The translations under genes were made by a program, and so were the position numbers. Below the pieces are notes generated by a model. That model had not been told where the DNA came from, ran no database searches, and worked only from the letters and a program-made list of their open reading frames with translations. DNA of 64,000 nt, taken from NCBI GenBank assembly GCA_943370175.1, contig CALRPU020000026.1, forward strand, positions 13,641-77,640, in the 5' to 3' direction. The DNA comes from Ideonella_A intermedia_A. GTDB taxonomy: Bacteria; Pseudomonadota; Gammaproteobacteria; Burkholderiales; Burkholderiaceae_C. Positions within the stretch are counted from its first letter, which is position 1; each line of letters opens with the position of its first letter. This document shows, one piece after another, positions 1 to 9,459 of this stretch.

Positions 1-2
1 AA

Positions 3-1187
3 TTGCGGGCATTGGACGCATCAGGCCGGGCCGGCGCGGTGACCGCTGGACCTGCGGCGGCCGCAGCACCCGATCAAGCGGAAGACCATGCGTCGACCAT
101 GGCGCGACTGCTGGGTGGCACGATGCCCGCTTCGGCGCCTGCCTCAACGCCGGTGTCCCGGGCGGGCCAAGCCACCACGGTGGACGCGGCGGTGGATCGA
201 TTGATCCGTCGCATGATTTCGCCCCACATTGTCCCTGCCCACGCTCACCTGCAGCAGCCGTTGGTCGACTCGGTCGACCGTGCGATTGCCGACGCGATGC
301 GGGCTGTGATCCATCATCCCGACTGGCGTGCGCTGGAAGGCCATTGGCGCTCGGTGGACCAGTTCGTTCGCAGCGTGGAGATGGACGGTCGGGTGGTTCT
401 TGAGCTCGTGGACGCAACGGCCGCCGACCTCCTGCAAAGTCTCGCCGCGGCCGAAGGCGATGCCCAGCGCATGCCGTTGGCGCAGACGCTGGCCAGCCGC
501 CGCCTTCATGATGGCGAACCAGCGGGCTGTGCGGTCGTCGTTGGCTTGCACGAGTTCGGGTCCACCGCGGCCGAGTTGGCTTTGTTGGCCGGGCTCGGTG
601 CCTTGGCCGCGAACGAAGGGGCGTTGTTCATCGCCGCGGCGGCGCCCACCCTGGCCTTGGTCGATGATCCCGAGGGGTGGGCCGATGCCGTCGCCGTGCC
701 CCATGATTCAGCCGCGCAGGCGCGTTGGGCTGCACTGCGCAGCAGCTGGGTCGCGCCGAGCATCGGTTTGGTCTGGCCGCGCCTGATCTCGCGGCTGCCG
801 TACGGTGAGCGCACCCAGCCGGTGAGCTCATTCAACTTCGAGGAGCTGCTGGACCGGGCGACGCGAGGTGCTGACCTGCCATGGCGACCCGCCTCGCTGG
901 ACGTGGCGGCCCTGTTGGCCAAAGCGTTTGTCGAGTCCGGTTGGGCGATGGCGCCTGAATCCTCCGTGACGGTGGACGATTTGCCAGCGTTCGTTGACCG
1001 CCGCGGGGCAGAGCCGCGGGCTCAGGCCGTGGCCGAGTTCTACATGAGCGAGCGGCAAGCCCAGGCGATTCACCTGGCCGGCGTGATGGCCCTGGTCAGT
1101 CACCGCGGACTGCCCCAGGCGCGGTTGGCCGGTTGGCGCAGCATCTCCTTGAAATCCCCCCGCCTTCAGGGCCGCTGGCAAGGCTAA
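3..1187 (+). CDS. TssC-like type VI sheath paralogue (5' end cut by window)
   Basis: The frame is open from the window edge and position 3 is a TTG codon, so the true start probably lies upstream. After a low-complexity Ala/Pro-rich N-terminus, residues about 75-390 follow the TssC (ImpC/EvpB, DUF877) pattern: HHPDWRALEGHW matches the TssC helix seen as HHADFTKLEGAW in the tssC of this window, RLPYGERTQPVSSFNFEEL matches its RLPYG...FDFEE segment, and a later VMALVSHRG segment matches FMPLVHRKN. It stops soon after, so the C-terminal sheath region of TssC is missing. Rhizobium imp loci also carry two DUF877 genes (impC, impD). I infer an accessory or structural TssC paralogue of this T6SS. 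It stands 144 bp before tssK. Family assignment is good; the role is unknown. Confidence 0.7.
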   Translation: MRALDASGRAGAVTAGPAAAAAPDQAEDHASTMARLLGGTMPASAPASTPVSRAGQATTVDAAVDRLIRRMISPHIVPAHAHLQQPLVDSVDRAIADAMRAVIHHPDWRALEGHWRSVDQFVRSVEMDGRVVLELVDATAADLLQSLAAAEGDAQRMPLAQTLASRRLHDGEPAGCAVVVGLHEFGSTAAELALLAGLGALAANEGALFIAAAAPTLALVDDPEGWADAVAVPHDSAAQARWAALRSSWVAPSIGLVWPRLISRLPYGERTQPVSSFNFEELLDRATRGADLPWRPASLDVAALLAKAFVESGWAMAPESSVTVDDLPAFVDRRGAEPRAQAVAEFYMSERQAQAIHLAGVMALVSHRGLPQARLAGWRSISLKSPRLQGRWQG

Positions 1188-1206
1188 AAACTCACGTTCG
1201 GCGCGG

Positions 1207-1246
1207 GTCAGCGAGGCTTTGATGACGCGTCAGCGAGTGTTAGAGT
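1207..1246 (+). promoter_or_regulatory. Candidate promoter with paired direct repeats before tssK
   Basis: The gap between the TssC-like gene and tssK holds a sigma70-like pair, TTGATG (1219-1224) and TAGAGT (1241-1246), separated by 16 bp. A 9-bp direct repeat GTCAGCGAG lies at 1207-1215 and 1229-1237, a 22-bp period (about two helical turns) that brackets the -35 box. This could be a regulated promoter for the tssK-onward operon. It is inferred from pattern only. Confidence 0.35.
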
Positions 1247-1331
1247 CAATGAGTGCCTGCGCCCCTGGGACCCACATCGCGGCCTCTGGCCGGTGGCGAC
1301 ACGGCCCCGTTGCAAGTCACTGACATCACGC

Positions 1332-2669
1332 ATGAGCAGAAACCGCGTCATTTGGTCTGAAGGGCTGTTCCTGCGGCCTCAGCACTTCCAGCAAATGGAA
1401 CGGTCGCTGGAATCACTGGTTCAGGCGCGCACGTCGGGCAGCCTGGCCCACGCGTGGGGTTTCAGCAGGCTGGTCATCGACGATGAGGCCTTGAAGATTG
1501 GTCGGGTGTCCATCCGGGAGGCCGACGGGCTGATGCCCGACGGCACGCCATTTTCGATCCCGAGAGATTACCCGGCGCCGCCGCCGCTCGAAGTGCCGAG
1601 CGACTTGAAAGACGCATTGGTGTACCTCGCCTTGCCCGTCTGGCGGTCGGGCATGCCAGAGTTTTCGGTTGACGACGGGCAGCACGCAACCCTGGCGCGT
1701 TATGTTGGCGCCGACATGGAAGTGCCGGACGCTGTGCTCGGCTCGCAAGAGGCCGCGGACATGCGCCTCGGGCGCCTGAATTTGCGCTACTTGGTTGATG
1801 GCGACCCGCGAGATGCCTTTTGCAGCATGGGCGTGGTGAGGGTGGTCGAGCGACGCAGCACCGGCGCCGTCGTGCTCGACGAGCGCTACATCCCGCCGAT
1901 GTTGGAGTCCGCCAGTCAGGTTCATCTCCAGCAGTTTCTCGAGGAAACCCGCAACCTCGTTCGCCACCGAGCGGATGCGCTGGCCGGGCGCTTGAACCAG
2001 TCCAATCAAAAGGGCGTGGGCGAGATTTCAGAGTTTTTGATGCTGCAGATTGCCAATCGGTTCGACCCCTGGCTCACCCACCTGCATCACCGCGAAACCC
2101 TTCATCCCGAAGCCCTCTACACCTGCTTGTTGCAACTGGCGGGTGAGCTGGCCACCTTTTCGGCGCGACGCAAGCGGCGGGCCACGGACTACCTGCCTTA
2201 TCGCCATGACGACCTTCGGGGCAGCTTCGAGCCGCTGATGGTCGACATCCGGGACTTGCTCACTGAGGTGATCAACCCGAATGCGATCAACATTCCGCTT
2301 CAAGAGCGGGCCAAGGGCCTGTACACCGGCATGATCGCCGACCTTGAGCTGATTCGCACCGCGTCCTTCATCATGGTCGTCAACGCGCAGATGGCCAGCG
2401 AGTCCCTGCGCCAGCGCCTGCCGCGCGAAGTCAAGATCGGGCCCGCTGAAAAAATCCGCGACATGGTGATGTCCCACCTGCCGGGCATCACCGTCCAGCC
2501 ACTGCCGATGGCGCCACCGGCCCTGCCGTTTTACGCTGGCTACACCTATTTCGAGCTTGACCGCCGCAGCGAATTCTGGAAGCCGCTGGAGGTGGGCAAG
2601 CTGTTGGCTCTGCACATTGCGGGCGAGTTTCCTGGATTGCACATGGAACTTTGGGCCCTGCGCGCATGA
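1332..2669 (+). CDS. tssK: Type VI secretion baseplate protein TssK
   Basis: This 445-residue protein matches TssK (VasE/ImpJ). The start at 1332 is chosen because the family-typical N-terminus MSRNRVIWSEGLFLRPQHFQ begins there; a GTG at 1293 would add 13 residues with no family resemblance. TssK is the trimeric baseplate adaptor that joins the TssFGE wedges to the cytoplasmic parts of the membrane complex (TssL, TssM). The length is normal for the family and the frame is intact. tssL follows 32 bp downstream on the same strand, so the two are probably co-transcribed. Confidence 0.95.
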   Translation: MSRNRVIWSEGLFLRPQHFQQMERSLESLVQARTSGSLAHAWGFSRLVIDDEALKIGRVSIREADGLMPDGTPFSIPRDYPAPPPLEVPSDLKDALVYLALPVWRSGMPEFSVDDGQHATLARYVGADMEVPDAVLGSQEAADMRLGRLNLRYLVDGDPRDAFCSMGVVRVVERRSTGAVVLDERYIPPMLESASQVHLQQFLEETRNLVRHRADALAGRLNQSNQKGVGEISEFLMLQIANRFDPWLTHLHHRETLHPEALYTCLLQLAGELATFSARRKRRATDYLPYRHDDLRGSFEPLMVDIRDLLTEVINPNAINIPLQERAKGLYTGMIADLELIRTASFIMVVNAQMASESLRQRLPREVKIGPAEKIRDMVMSHLPGITVQPLPMAPPALPFYAGYTYFELDRRSEFWKPLEVGKLLALHIAGEFPGLHMELWALRA

Positions 2670-2701
2670 GCTGCCGAGCACCTTGTCTGGGTTGAATCGC
2701 C

Positions 2702-4021
2702 ATGGCCGATCCGTTGTTCCCTGAGCCGTCTGACGCTGACGCCACCATCATGATTCCGCGGCCGGGCGGCCGTCGGCAGCCCCCGGCCCCGGCGGGTTAC
2801 AACCCGCCGCCGCCCGCACCTGCGGTGTCCGCGGCGGCGCCGCTCGAGGCGGCGCCCTGGACCGGCATCAACCCGCTGGTGGCGGCCGCATCGGCCTTGT
2901 TGAGCACGGTGCCGACCATTCGTCGCACGCTGTCGCACCAAAATCCGCTGGCACTGCGCGAATACTTGCTGCGTGCCATGGGTGATTTCGAGGCCGCTGC
3001 GCGCCGCGCCAATGCGAGCCCCGAGCACATCCTGATCGGTCGGTATTCGCTGTGCACGATGATCGACGAGACGGTCATGGTCATGCCGTGGGGTGCCAGT
3101 TCCTCGTGGTCGAGGGAAAGCCTGCTGGTCACCCTTCACAAGGAAGGCTTTGGCGGCGAGAAGTTTTTCCTGCTGTTGGAGAAGGCCCTCGAAGACCCGC
3201 GCCGCAATCTTGACCTGATCGAGTTGATGTACGTGTGCCTGGCCTTGGGCTTTGAAGGGCGTTACCGCGTCATCGACAACGGCCGCGCGCAGCTCGATGC
3301 GCTGCGCGATCGGGTGTTCAATGTCATTCGGCGCGAGCGTGGCGAGTTCGACCGGGATCTGTCTCCCCACTGGAAAGGCTTGCAGAAGTCCGCCAAGCCG
3401 TTGGTGCGCCGCTTGCCGGCGTGGATCATCATGGCGGCGTTGGCGCTGTTTGCCTTCGTTTTCTATGTCGTCTATCTGGTGCTGCTTGCGCGCAGCTCCG
3501 ACCCGGTGTTCAGCACGGTCGCGGCCATCCGTGCCGACCCTGGCAATGTGCAGCGCGCCAATGCGGCGCCGATCGCACCGACGCCCGTGACCCCGCGGCT
3601 GCGGCCGTTGCTGCTCAACGAAATCCAGCAAGGCTTGCTCGACGTCGTCGAGGACAGCAACGGCAGCACGCTGGTCATCCGCGGCGACAGCCTTTATGCC
3701 AGCGGCAGCGCTGACATTCAGCCCAGCTTGTACCCGCTGATCGACCGGATTGGCCAAGAGCTGAACAAGGTGCCCGGCCAGATCACCGTGACCGGCCACA
3801 CCGACAACGTGCCCGGGCGGACACTGCGCTTCCCATCCAACTATGAGTTGTCCGTGGAGCGCGCGCGCGGTGTGACCAACCGCCTCAATCAGTTCATCAA
3901 GGACCCGGCCCGCATCAGGACCGAAGGCGTGGCCGATTCAAGACCGCTGGTGTCCAACGCCACCGTCGAAGGCCGCGCGCGCAACCGGCGCGTCGAGATC
4001 GTTCTGCGCAACCCCGCCTAA
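2702..4021 (+). CDS. tssL: Type VI membrane-complex protein TssL with C-terminal OmpA domain
   Basis: The 439-residue protein has three parts: a Pro-rich cytoplasmic leader (1-55), a DotU/IcmH domain (about 55-230, with LIGRYSLCTMIDETVM), and one transmembrane helix (about 240-262). A periplasmic OmpA/MotB-like domain follows, with ITVTGHTDN and the closing GRARNRRVEIVL. This is an 'evolved' TssL in which the inner-membrane anchor carries its own peptidoglycan-binding module, so a separate TagL/TagN anchor would not be needed. It should bind TssM in the inner membrane and TssK in the cytoplasm. tssM begins 30 bp downstream. Confidence 0.95.
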   Translation: MADPLFPEPSDADATIMIPRPGGRRQPPAPAGYNPPPPAPAVSAAAPLEAAPWTGINPLVAAASALLSTVPTIRRTLSHQNPLALREYLLRAMGDFEAAARRANASPEHILIGRYSLCTMIDETVMVMPWGASSSWSRESLLVTLHKEGFGGEKFFLLLEKALEDPRRNLDLIELMYVCLALGFEGRYRVIDNGRAQLDALRDRVFNVIRRERGEFDRDLSPHWKGLQKSAKPLVRRLPAWIIMAALALFAFVFYVVYLVLLARSSDPVFSTVAAIRADPGNVQRANAAPIAPTPVTPRLRPLLLNEIQQGLLDVVEDSNGSTLVIRGDSLYASGSADIQPSLYPLIDRIGQELNKVPGQITVTGHTDNVPGRTLRFPSNYELSVERARGVTNRLNQFIKDPARIRTEGVADSRPLVSNATVEGRARNRRVEIVLRNPA

Positions 4022-4051
4022 ACCCGTCATCCCTCGACCAGGACGCCATCG

Positions 4052-7000
4052 ATGTGGGCTAAGTTGAAGAGGTTCTTTACCAACCGCTGGGTGCTGTCGG
4101 CCATTGGCTTGTTGGTGATCGCGTTGATCATCTGGTTCGCTGGCGATGCCATCGCGGTCTACGACTGGCGGCCGCTGGGCTCGGCGGGGGCACGCATTGG
4201 TTTGATCGTGCTGATCCTGCTCATCTTTGCGGCGTGGGAGGGTTTCAAGCATTACCGTGCCTGGCGAGCGAACAAGCAGATGCTCGCGGCCATGGGTGGC
4301 GGCGAGTCCGACACCTCCGCCATGTCGCAGCGCGAGGTGGCCGAACTGAAGCAGCGCTTTGACCAGGCGATGGCGGTGCTGCGCAAAGCGCGTTTCGACG
4401 ACAAGTCAGGCGCCGGTCAGGGACGCAATTACATCTACCAGTTGCCCTGGTACATGTTCATTGGAGCCCCTGGGTCGGGCAAGACCACGGCCTTGATCAA
4501 CTCCGGTCTTCGGTTTCCTCTCGCGGAGGCACTGGGCAAGGACGCGGTGAAAGGCGTGGGCGGCACGCGCAACTGCGATTGGTGGTTCACCGACGAGGCG
4601 GTGCTGCTCGACACGGCAGGGCGTTACACGACTCAAACCAGCAACCGGGACGTGGATGCGTCGTCCTGGATGGGTTTTCTGAACCTGCTGAAGAAGTTTC
4701 GGCCGCAATTGCCGCTGAATGGGGCGCTGATCACGCTGAGCGTGTCGGATCTGTTCGTTCAGTCGCCCGAGGAGCGCGCGGAGTACGCGCGGTCCGTGCG
4801 CGCGCGCATCCAGGAGCTGTATGAGACCTTGGGGGTGAGGTTCCCCCTGTACGTGGTGGTCACGAAGTGCGACCTTTTGGCAGGTTTCACCGAGTTCTAC
4901 AACGACCTGGGCCGAGAGGCGCGCGCGCAGGCCTGGGGCATGACCTTCGACTACCAGCCACAGGCCACCGGGCAGGCTGCGGTCGGGCAGTTCGAGCGAG
5001 AGTTCGACTTGCTCGTCGACCGATTGAACGTCCGCCTGGTCACCCGGATGGAAGAAGAGCGCGACCCGCAGCGGCGCGCCACCATCTTCACCTTTCCTCA
5101 ACAGTTCGCTGGCCTGAAGGGGTTGGTGAAGGGATTCCTCGACGAGGTGTTCCTGTCCTCGGCCTTCTCGGAAGAGGCGATGGTGCGCGGCGTCTATTTC
5201 ACCAGCGGCACCCAGGAGGGCAGTCCCTTCGACCGCGTGCTGGGCAACATCTCGCGCAGCTACGGTCTGGAGCGGCAGGTCACTCCGCCGGCGTCGAGTT
5301 CGGGACGCAGCTACTTCTTGACCCGTCTGATGCGCGAGGTGGTGTTCGCTGAGTCCGACCTGGGCGGGCGCAGCGCCCTCATCGAACGCCGGCGGGCCCG
5401 AATGCTCTTCGCCGGTTATGCCGCGCTGACCGTCGTGAGCCTGTTGCTGGTGGCCGGTTGGACCATCAGCTTCGTGCGCAACAAGGGACTGATCGACGAG
5501 GTCAACCAAAGCGCTGACGGCCTGAGCAAGCAGGTGGCGGCGTTGCCCAAGGCCATGCAGGGCAATGTTCTGGTGGTGCTGCCCGCTCTCAATGCGGTGC
5601 GCGACATGCCCACCGGTTACGGCAGCCGGGACGCCAGCGTCCCGCTCACGATGGGACTGGGCCTGTACCAGGGCGAGAAGCTCGGTGTGCCCTCGCGCGA
5701 GGCCTATTTGAACCTCTTGCGTGACGCGTTCCTGCCGCGGGTGGCCCTGCGCCTGGAATCCATGATGCGGGAGATTCCGACGCCGGAAGGGCGATACGAG
5801 GCCCTCAAGGCCTACCTGATGCTGTTTGACCCCAAGCATTTCAACGCGTCCGATGTGGAAGCCTTGGTCACCGCGGACTGGGAGCGAACGTTGCCGAGAG
5901 AGGTGCAGGAGACGGACCGGGCCGCCCTCAAATCCCATTTGCGAACGGCGTTGGAGCAACAGCCCTTGCAAATGGCGCTGCCCATGGACAAGCTGCTGGT
6001 GGAAGACGTGCGTCGTCAGTTGGGGTCGTCGTCGCTCTCACAACGTGCCTTTGCACGCCTCAAGCTCATCGGTCCGGGTGAGTCGGTGCCCGATTTCAAT
6101 GTCGCGCAGAAGGCCGGTCCGTCGGCGGCGGGCGTCCTGTCCCGGCGCAGCGGGCTGCCCTTGACCACCCCGGTTCCTGCGATGTTCACCGTGACGGGTT
6201 ACGACAAGTTGTTCCGCGGCCAGGCCAAGGTGATCGTGCCCCAGCTCGCCAACGAAGAAGCCTGGGTGCTGGGGCCGCAGTTCGCCAACCAGGGGAGCAA
6301 CCGCATCGCCACGGCCATGACGGAAGTCCAGCGCATCTACCTCGCCGAGTACATCAAGGCCTGGTCAGGGCTGCTGGCCGACTTGCAGCTGATCCCACCC
6401 TCCGATCTGATGGCCAGCATCCGCATGGTCGGCATCTTGTCGGCGCCCGACTCCCCGTTGAAGGTGTTGCTGGAAAACGTGGCCCGTGAGACCAAGCTCG
6501 CCACCGGCGAGAACCGCTCTGCCGAGGCCGCCGCCGACAAAACGATCGACCGCGCGACCACCGCGTTGAAGAACCAGGTTGACAAGCTGCTGGGCGATCC
6601 CGGCAGTGCCGCCACGCCCACCGCCATGGACCGCCCGGAGGCAGAGGTCGATCGCGCCTTCGAGCAGCTGCACCGCTTCGTCCTGGTGCCCAAGGGGGGC
6701 ACCACGCCAGCGCCCATCGACAACATCCTCAAAGTGCTCAGCGAGTTCGAGGTTCAGCTGCGCAGCGCAGAGGACTTCAACAAACGTGGTGTTGCGCAGC
6801 CCGCCGACCTCGCGTCAACGGCCAAACTGAAAGCCGAGGCAGACCGACTGCCGCCGCCGCTGAACACCTTGCTGGGCGGCTTGGTGGCCACCAGCTCCGG
6901 CCAGGCCGCCACGGGTGCCCAGGCAGGCGTGCAGCGCCAGGTCGCGACCGATGTCGGTTCGTTCTGCAAGCAGGCCGTTGAGGGCCGATACCCGTTTGTC

Positions 7001-7621
7001 AAGGGCCAGCTGCGGGAAGTGCCGCCCGGCGACTTTGCGCGCCTGTTTGGTCCCAACGGGACCTTCGACAGTTTCTTGAAGACCAAGTTGCAAGGCCAGT
7101 TTGACGCGTCCGGCCCCGTGTGGAAGCCAACCAAGCTGCCAGGCAACATCGACAGCTTCCCGGCCGAGACGCTGGTGCAGTTCCAGCGTGCGGCCGCCAT
7201 CCGCGATGCCTTTTTCTCTGCTGGCGGCCCCGCACCCAACGTGACGGCCGACCTGGTCCTGCTGAAGGTGGACGACGGCTTGTCGGAGGTACAGATCACC
7301 GTCGATGGCCAGGTCACGCGCATGACGCCGGGTGGGGGCTCGGCCATCCGGATCAACTGGCCGAGCTCCGCGCCCGTGGCGGGCATCAAGCTTGCCGCGA
7401 CGGTGGCTGGGCAAACGGTGGCCCCCCCGGGCTTGCTTTTCGACGGGCAATGGGCCTTGTTCCGGCTGGTCGATGCCGGACGTGCCGACGGGGGCGCTGC
7501 AGAACGCTTCCAGGTGTCGTACGCCTTTGGTGACAAACGCGCGACGTTCGAGGTTCGCTTGCCCAGCGTGCGCAACCCGCTGCGCATGCCGGAGCTGGCC
7601 CAGCTGCGCTGTCCTGCCTGA
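4052..7621 (+). CDS. tssM: Type VI membrane-complex protein TssM (IcmF family)
   Basis: This is a full-length TssM of 1189 residues. Two N-terminal transmembrane segments (about 13-33 and 50-68) precede a cytoplasmic GTPase-like domain with an intact Walker A motif, GAPGSGKTT, near residues 138-146. A third membrane helix lies around residues 450-475 (AALTVVSLLLVAGWTISFV), followed by the long periplasmic part with the IcmF-related and C-terminal beta domains. TssM spans inner membrane to periplasm and, with TssL and the lipoprotein TssJ, forms the trans-envelope complex. No TssJ gene is present in this window. tagF follows after 8 bp. Confidence 0.95.
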   Translation: MWAKLKRFFTNRWVLSAIGLLVIALIIWFAGDAIAVYDWRPLGSAGARIGLIVLILLIFAAWEGFKHYRAWRANKQMLAAMGGGESDTSAMSQREVAELKQRFDQAMAVLRKARFDDKSGAGQGRNYIYQLPWYMFIGAPGSGKTTALINSGLRFPLAEALGKDAVKGVGGTRNCDWWFTDEAVLLDTAGRYTTQTSNRDVDASSWMGFLNLLKKFRPQLPLNGALITLSVSDLFVQSPEERAEYARSVRARIQELYETLGVRFPLYVVVTKCDLLAGFTEFYNDLGREARAQAWGMTFDYQPQATGQAAVGQFEREFDLLVDRLNVRLVTRMEEERDPQRRATIFTFPQQFAGLKGLVKGFLDEVFLSSAFSEEAMVRGVYFTSGTQEGSPFDRVLGNISRSYGLERQVTPPASSSGRSYFLTRLMREVVFAESDLGGRSALIERRRARMLFAGYAALTVVSLLLVAGWTISFVRNKGLIDEVNQSADGLSKQVAALPKAMQGNVLVVLPALNAVRDMPTGYGSRDASVPLTMGLGLYQGEKLGVPSREAYLNLLRDAFLPRVALRLESMMREIPTPEGRYEALKAYLMLFDPKHFNASDVEALVTADWERTLPREVQETDRAALKSHLRTALEQQPLQMALPMDKLLVEDVRRQLGSSSLSQRAFARLKLIGPGESVPDFNVAQKAGPSAAGVLSRRSGLPLTTPVPAMFTVTGYDKLFRGQAKVIVPQLANEEAWVLGPQFANQGSNRIATAMTEVQRIYLAEYIKAWSGLLADLQLIPPSDLMASIRMVGILSAPDSPLKVLLENVARETKLATGENRSAEAAADKTIDRATTALKNQVDKLLGDPGSAATPTAMDRPEAEVDRAFEQLHRFVLVPKGGTTPAPIDNILKVLSEFEVQLRSAEDFNKRGVAQPADLASTAKLKAEADRLPPPLNTLLGGLVATSSGQAATGAQAGVQRQVATDVGSFCKQAVEGRYPFVKGQLREVPPGDFARLFGPNGTFDSFLKTKLQGQFDASGPVWKPTKLPGNIDSFPAETLVQFQRAAAIRDAFFSAGGPAPNVTADLVLLKVDDGLSEVQITVDGQVTRMTPGGGSAIRINWPSSAPVAGIKLAATVAGQTVAPPGLLFDGQWALFRLVDAGRADGGAAERFQVSYAFGDKRATFEVRLPSVRNPLRMPELAQLRCPA

Positions 7622-7629
7622 GGCAAGAC

Positions 7630-8319
7630 GTGGCGATCGGCTTCTTCGGCAAGCTCCCGAGTCAGGGCGATTTCGTCAGCCGTCGGCTGCCTTGGGAGTT
7701 CACTTCCGCCTGGGACGATTGGTTGCAGCGCGGGATGGCCCGGGCGAAGGCCGATTTGGCGGGCACCTGGAACGAGCGGTACTTGACGGCACCCTTGTGG
7801 CGATTTCAGGTGGCGGCCGGCTTGATCGGGCCCAGCGCCTGGGTTGGTTTGTGGTTCGCCAGCGTGGACCGCGTCGGACGCCAGTTCCCTTTGTGCCTGG
7901 TTGAACCCTTGCCCGCCGGCTGGCAGGGCCGCTACACGGTCATCGAGCAAGACGAGGCCTATTTCGCGCTGGAAGACGCGGCGCTGAGGGCACTCGACCC
8001 TCGTTTGAGCTTTGATGCGTTCGACAGGTTGATCGAACCCATGTCCTTGCTCGGTGCCCCTGCCATGCCAGCGTCACTGGTTCCCCAGGTGCTCACCCTG
8101 GGCGCCACCGTCACACCCGCCGGACCGCAGCCCTTCACCCGCCTCGATGCCGATGCCGACGCCGGTCGTGCGCTGGCCGAAGCCGAGCGCTCGGGGGGTG
8201 CCCAGGGCTGTTGCTTCTTCACCTGGGGCAATGAACACCATGCGCCGATGTTGCTGCGCACCCCCGGGTTGCCAAGCGACGGGGCGTTCCGGGTGTTCCT
8301 CGACGGCCAATGGTCGTGA
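7630..8319 (+). CDS. tagF: Type VI secretion-associated protein TagF
   Basis: The 229-residue product starts at a GTG and opens with GFFGKLPSQGDFVSRRLP, the signature of the TagF/ImpM family. The end of the domain is also typical (LPSDGAFRVFLDGQW). In Pseudomonas and Agrobacterium TagF proteins act as post-translational repressors of T6SS assembly, in Agrobacterium as a fusion with a PppA phosphatase. Here TagF is a stand-alone protein and no PppA/PpkA kinase-phosphatase genes are visible. It sits 8 bp after tssM and 45 bp before tssA, within the operon. Confidence 0.9.
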   Translation: MAIGFFGKLPSQGDFVSRRLPWEFTSAWDDWLQRGMARAKADLAGTWNERYLTAPLWRFQVAAGLIGPSAWVGLWFASVDRVGRQFPLCLVEPLPAGWQGRYTVIEQDEAYFALEDAALRALDPRLSFDAFDRLIEPMSLLGAPAMPASLVPQVLTLGATVTPAGPQPFTRLDADADAGRALAEAERSGGAQGCCFFTWGNEHHAPMLLRTPGLPSDGAFRVFLDGQWS

Positions 8320-8364
8320 GGCCCGCACTCCTTCTACTTTGACCGCGCTCTGCGCGACCTGACC

Positions 8365-9405
8365 ATGGCCTTGATCGACATTGATGCCCTGCTCGCGCCC
8401 GTCAGCGCCGACGCACCGACAGGCGAGAACCTCGAGTACAGCGGCATTGCCGAACTGGAGCGATTGGCCACTGGCAAACAAGGCGCGCCGGACCCCAACA
8501 CGCGCGAGGTGGTGATCGAGGAGCCCGAATGGCGCAAGGTGCGCGAGGCGGCCATCGAGCTGTTTGCGCGGACCAAGGACTTGCGTGCCGCGGTGATCTT
8601 GTGTCGCTCGCTCCTTGCGCTTGGCGGGCTGCCCGGGCTGGGAGAGGGCCTGCAGTTGCTGCTTCGCGTCACCGACACTTATTGGGACACGGTCTACCCC
8701 CCGCTGGACGCGGAGGAGAACAACGACCCTGTCGAGCGCCTGAACGCCCTTGCCAACCTTGACGACGCGAATGGCATCATTCGTTCACTTCGTTCCACCC
8801 GCTTTCTGGAGTCGCGCGAGGCCGGTAACTTCACGCTCCGCGATCTCGACCTCGCTTTGGGCCGCATTGCCCCCCCAGAGGGCACGCAAGCGCCTGGCAA
8901 AAATCTGCTCGTGGTGGCTTGGCGCACGGGCGACGAGCAAGCCAACGCGCAGCGCCGCGCCGGCGTGGAGTCGTCATTGCAATCGTGCAATGAGTTGATC
9001 AAGCTGTTCCGGGACCGGGCCAACGACTCGCCCAACATCGACGTCTTGCGTCAGTCGCTGAAGCGGCTCAAGGACTTTTACGACGAGGCGGCAGACGACG
9101 GCGAGGCCGTCACGGACGACGCATCGGCGTCGGCCGACGGCGCCGCATCGCCGGTGGCCACTGGGGGTGGCGCAAAAGCAGGTGGCGCGCTAGCATCCCG
9201 CGAAGACGCCGTCAGGTCTCTGACGCAGATTGCGAATTTCATCAGAAAAACTGAGCCCAGCAGTCCGGCCCCCATGTTCATTGACCGGGCTGTCAAGTTG
9301 CTACAGGCGGATTTCGCAACCATCGTGCGCGACTTGATGCCTGACTCGAAGGAACGCATCGAAATGTTGGGTGGCATCTCCCTCGATCCCGCCGAACCCA
9401 GCTGA
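8365..9405 (+). CDS. tssA: Type VI secretion protein TssA
   Basis: The 346-residue protein carries the ImpA N-terminal domain (about 5-180), recognisable by GENLEYSG near the start and by YWDTVYPPLDAEENNDPVER around residues 110-130. A variable acidic and Ala-rich linker (about 250-280) leads to a short conserved C-terminal helix region. TssA proteins cap or nucleate the sheath/tube and co-ordinate baseplate docking with tail polymerisation. The length fits the short TssA class rather than the long forms with extra C-terminal domains. tssB follows 54 bp downstream. Confidence 0.92.
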   Translation: MALIDIDALLAPVSADAPTGENLEYSGIAELERLATGKQGAPDPNTREVVIEEPEWRKVREAAIELFARTKDLRAAVILCRSLLALGGLPGLGEGLQLLLRVTDTYWDTVYPPLDAEENNDPVERLNALANLDDANGIIRSLRSTRFLESREAGNFTLRDLDLALGRIAPPEGTQAPGKNLLVVAWRTGDEQANAQRRAGVESSLQSCNELIKLFRDRANDSPNIDVLRQSLKRLKDFYDEAADDGEAVTDDASASADGAASPVATGGGAKAGGALASREDAVRSLTQIANFIRKTEPSSPAPMFIDRAVKLLQADFATIVRDLMPDSKERIEMLGGISLDPAEPS

Positions 9406-9459
9406 TTGGGTTGAGTTCAGCGTCTTCACCCCTCGGACCAACATCTCACTCAGGAGACC

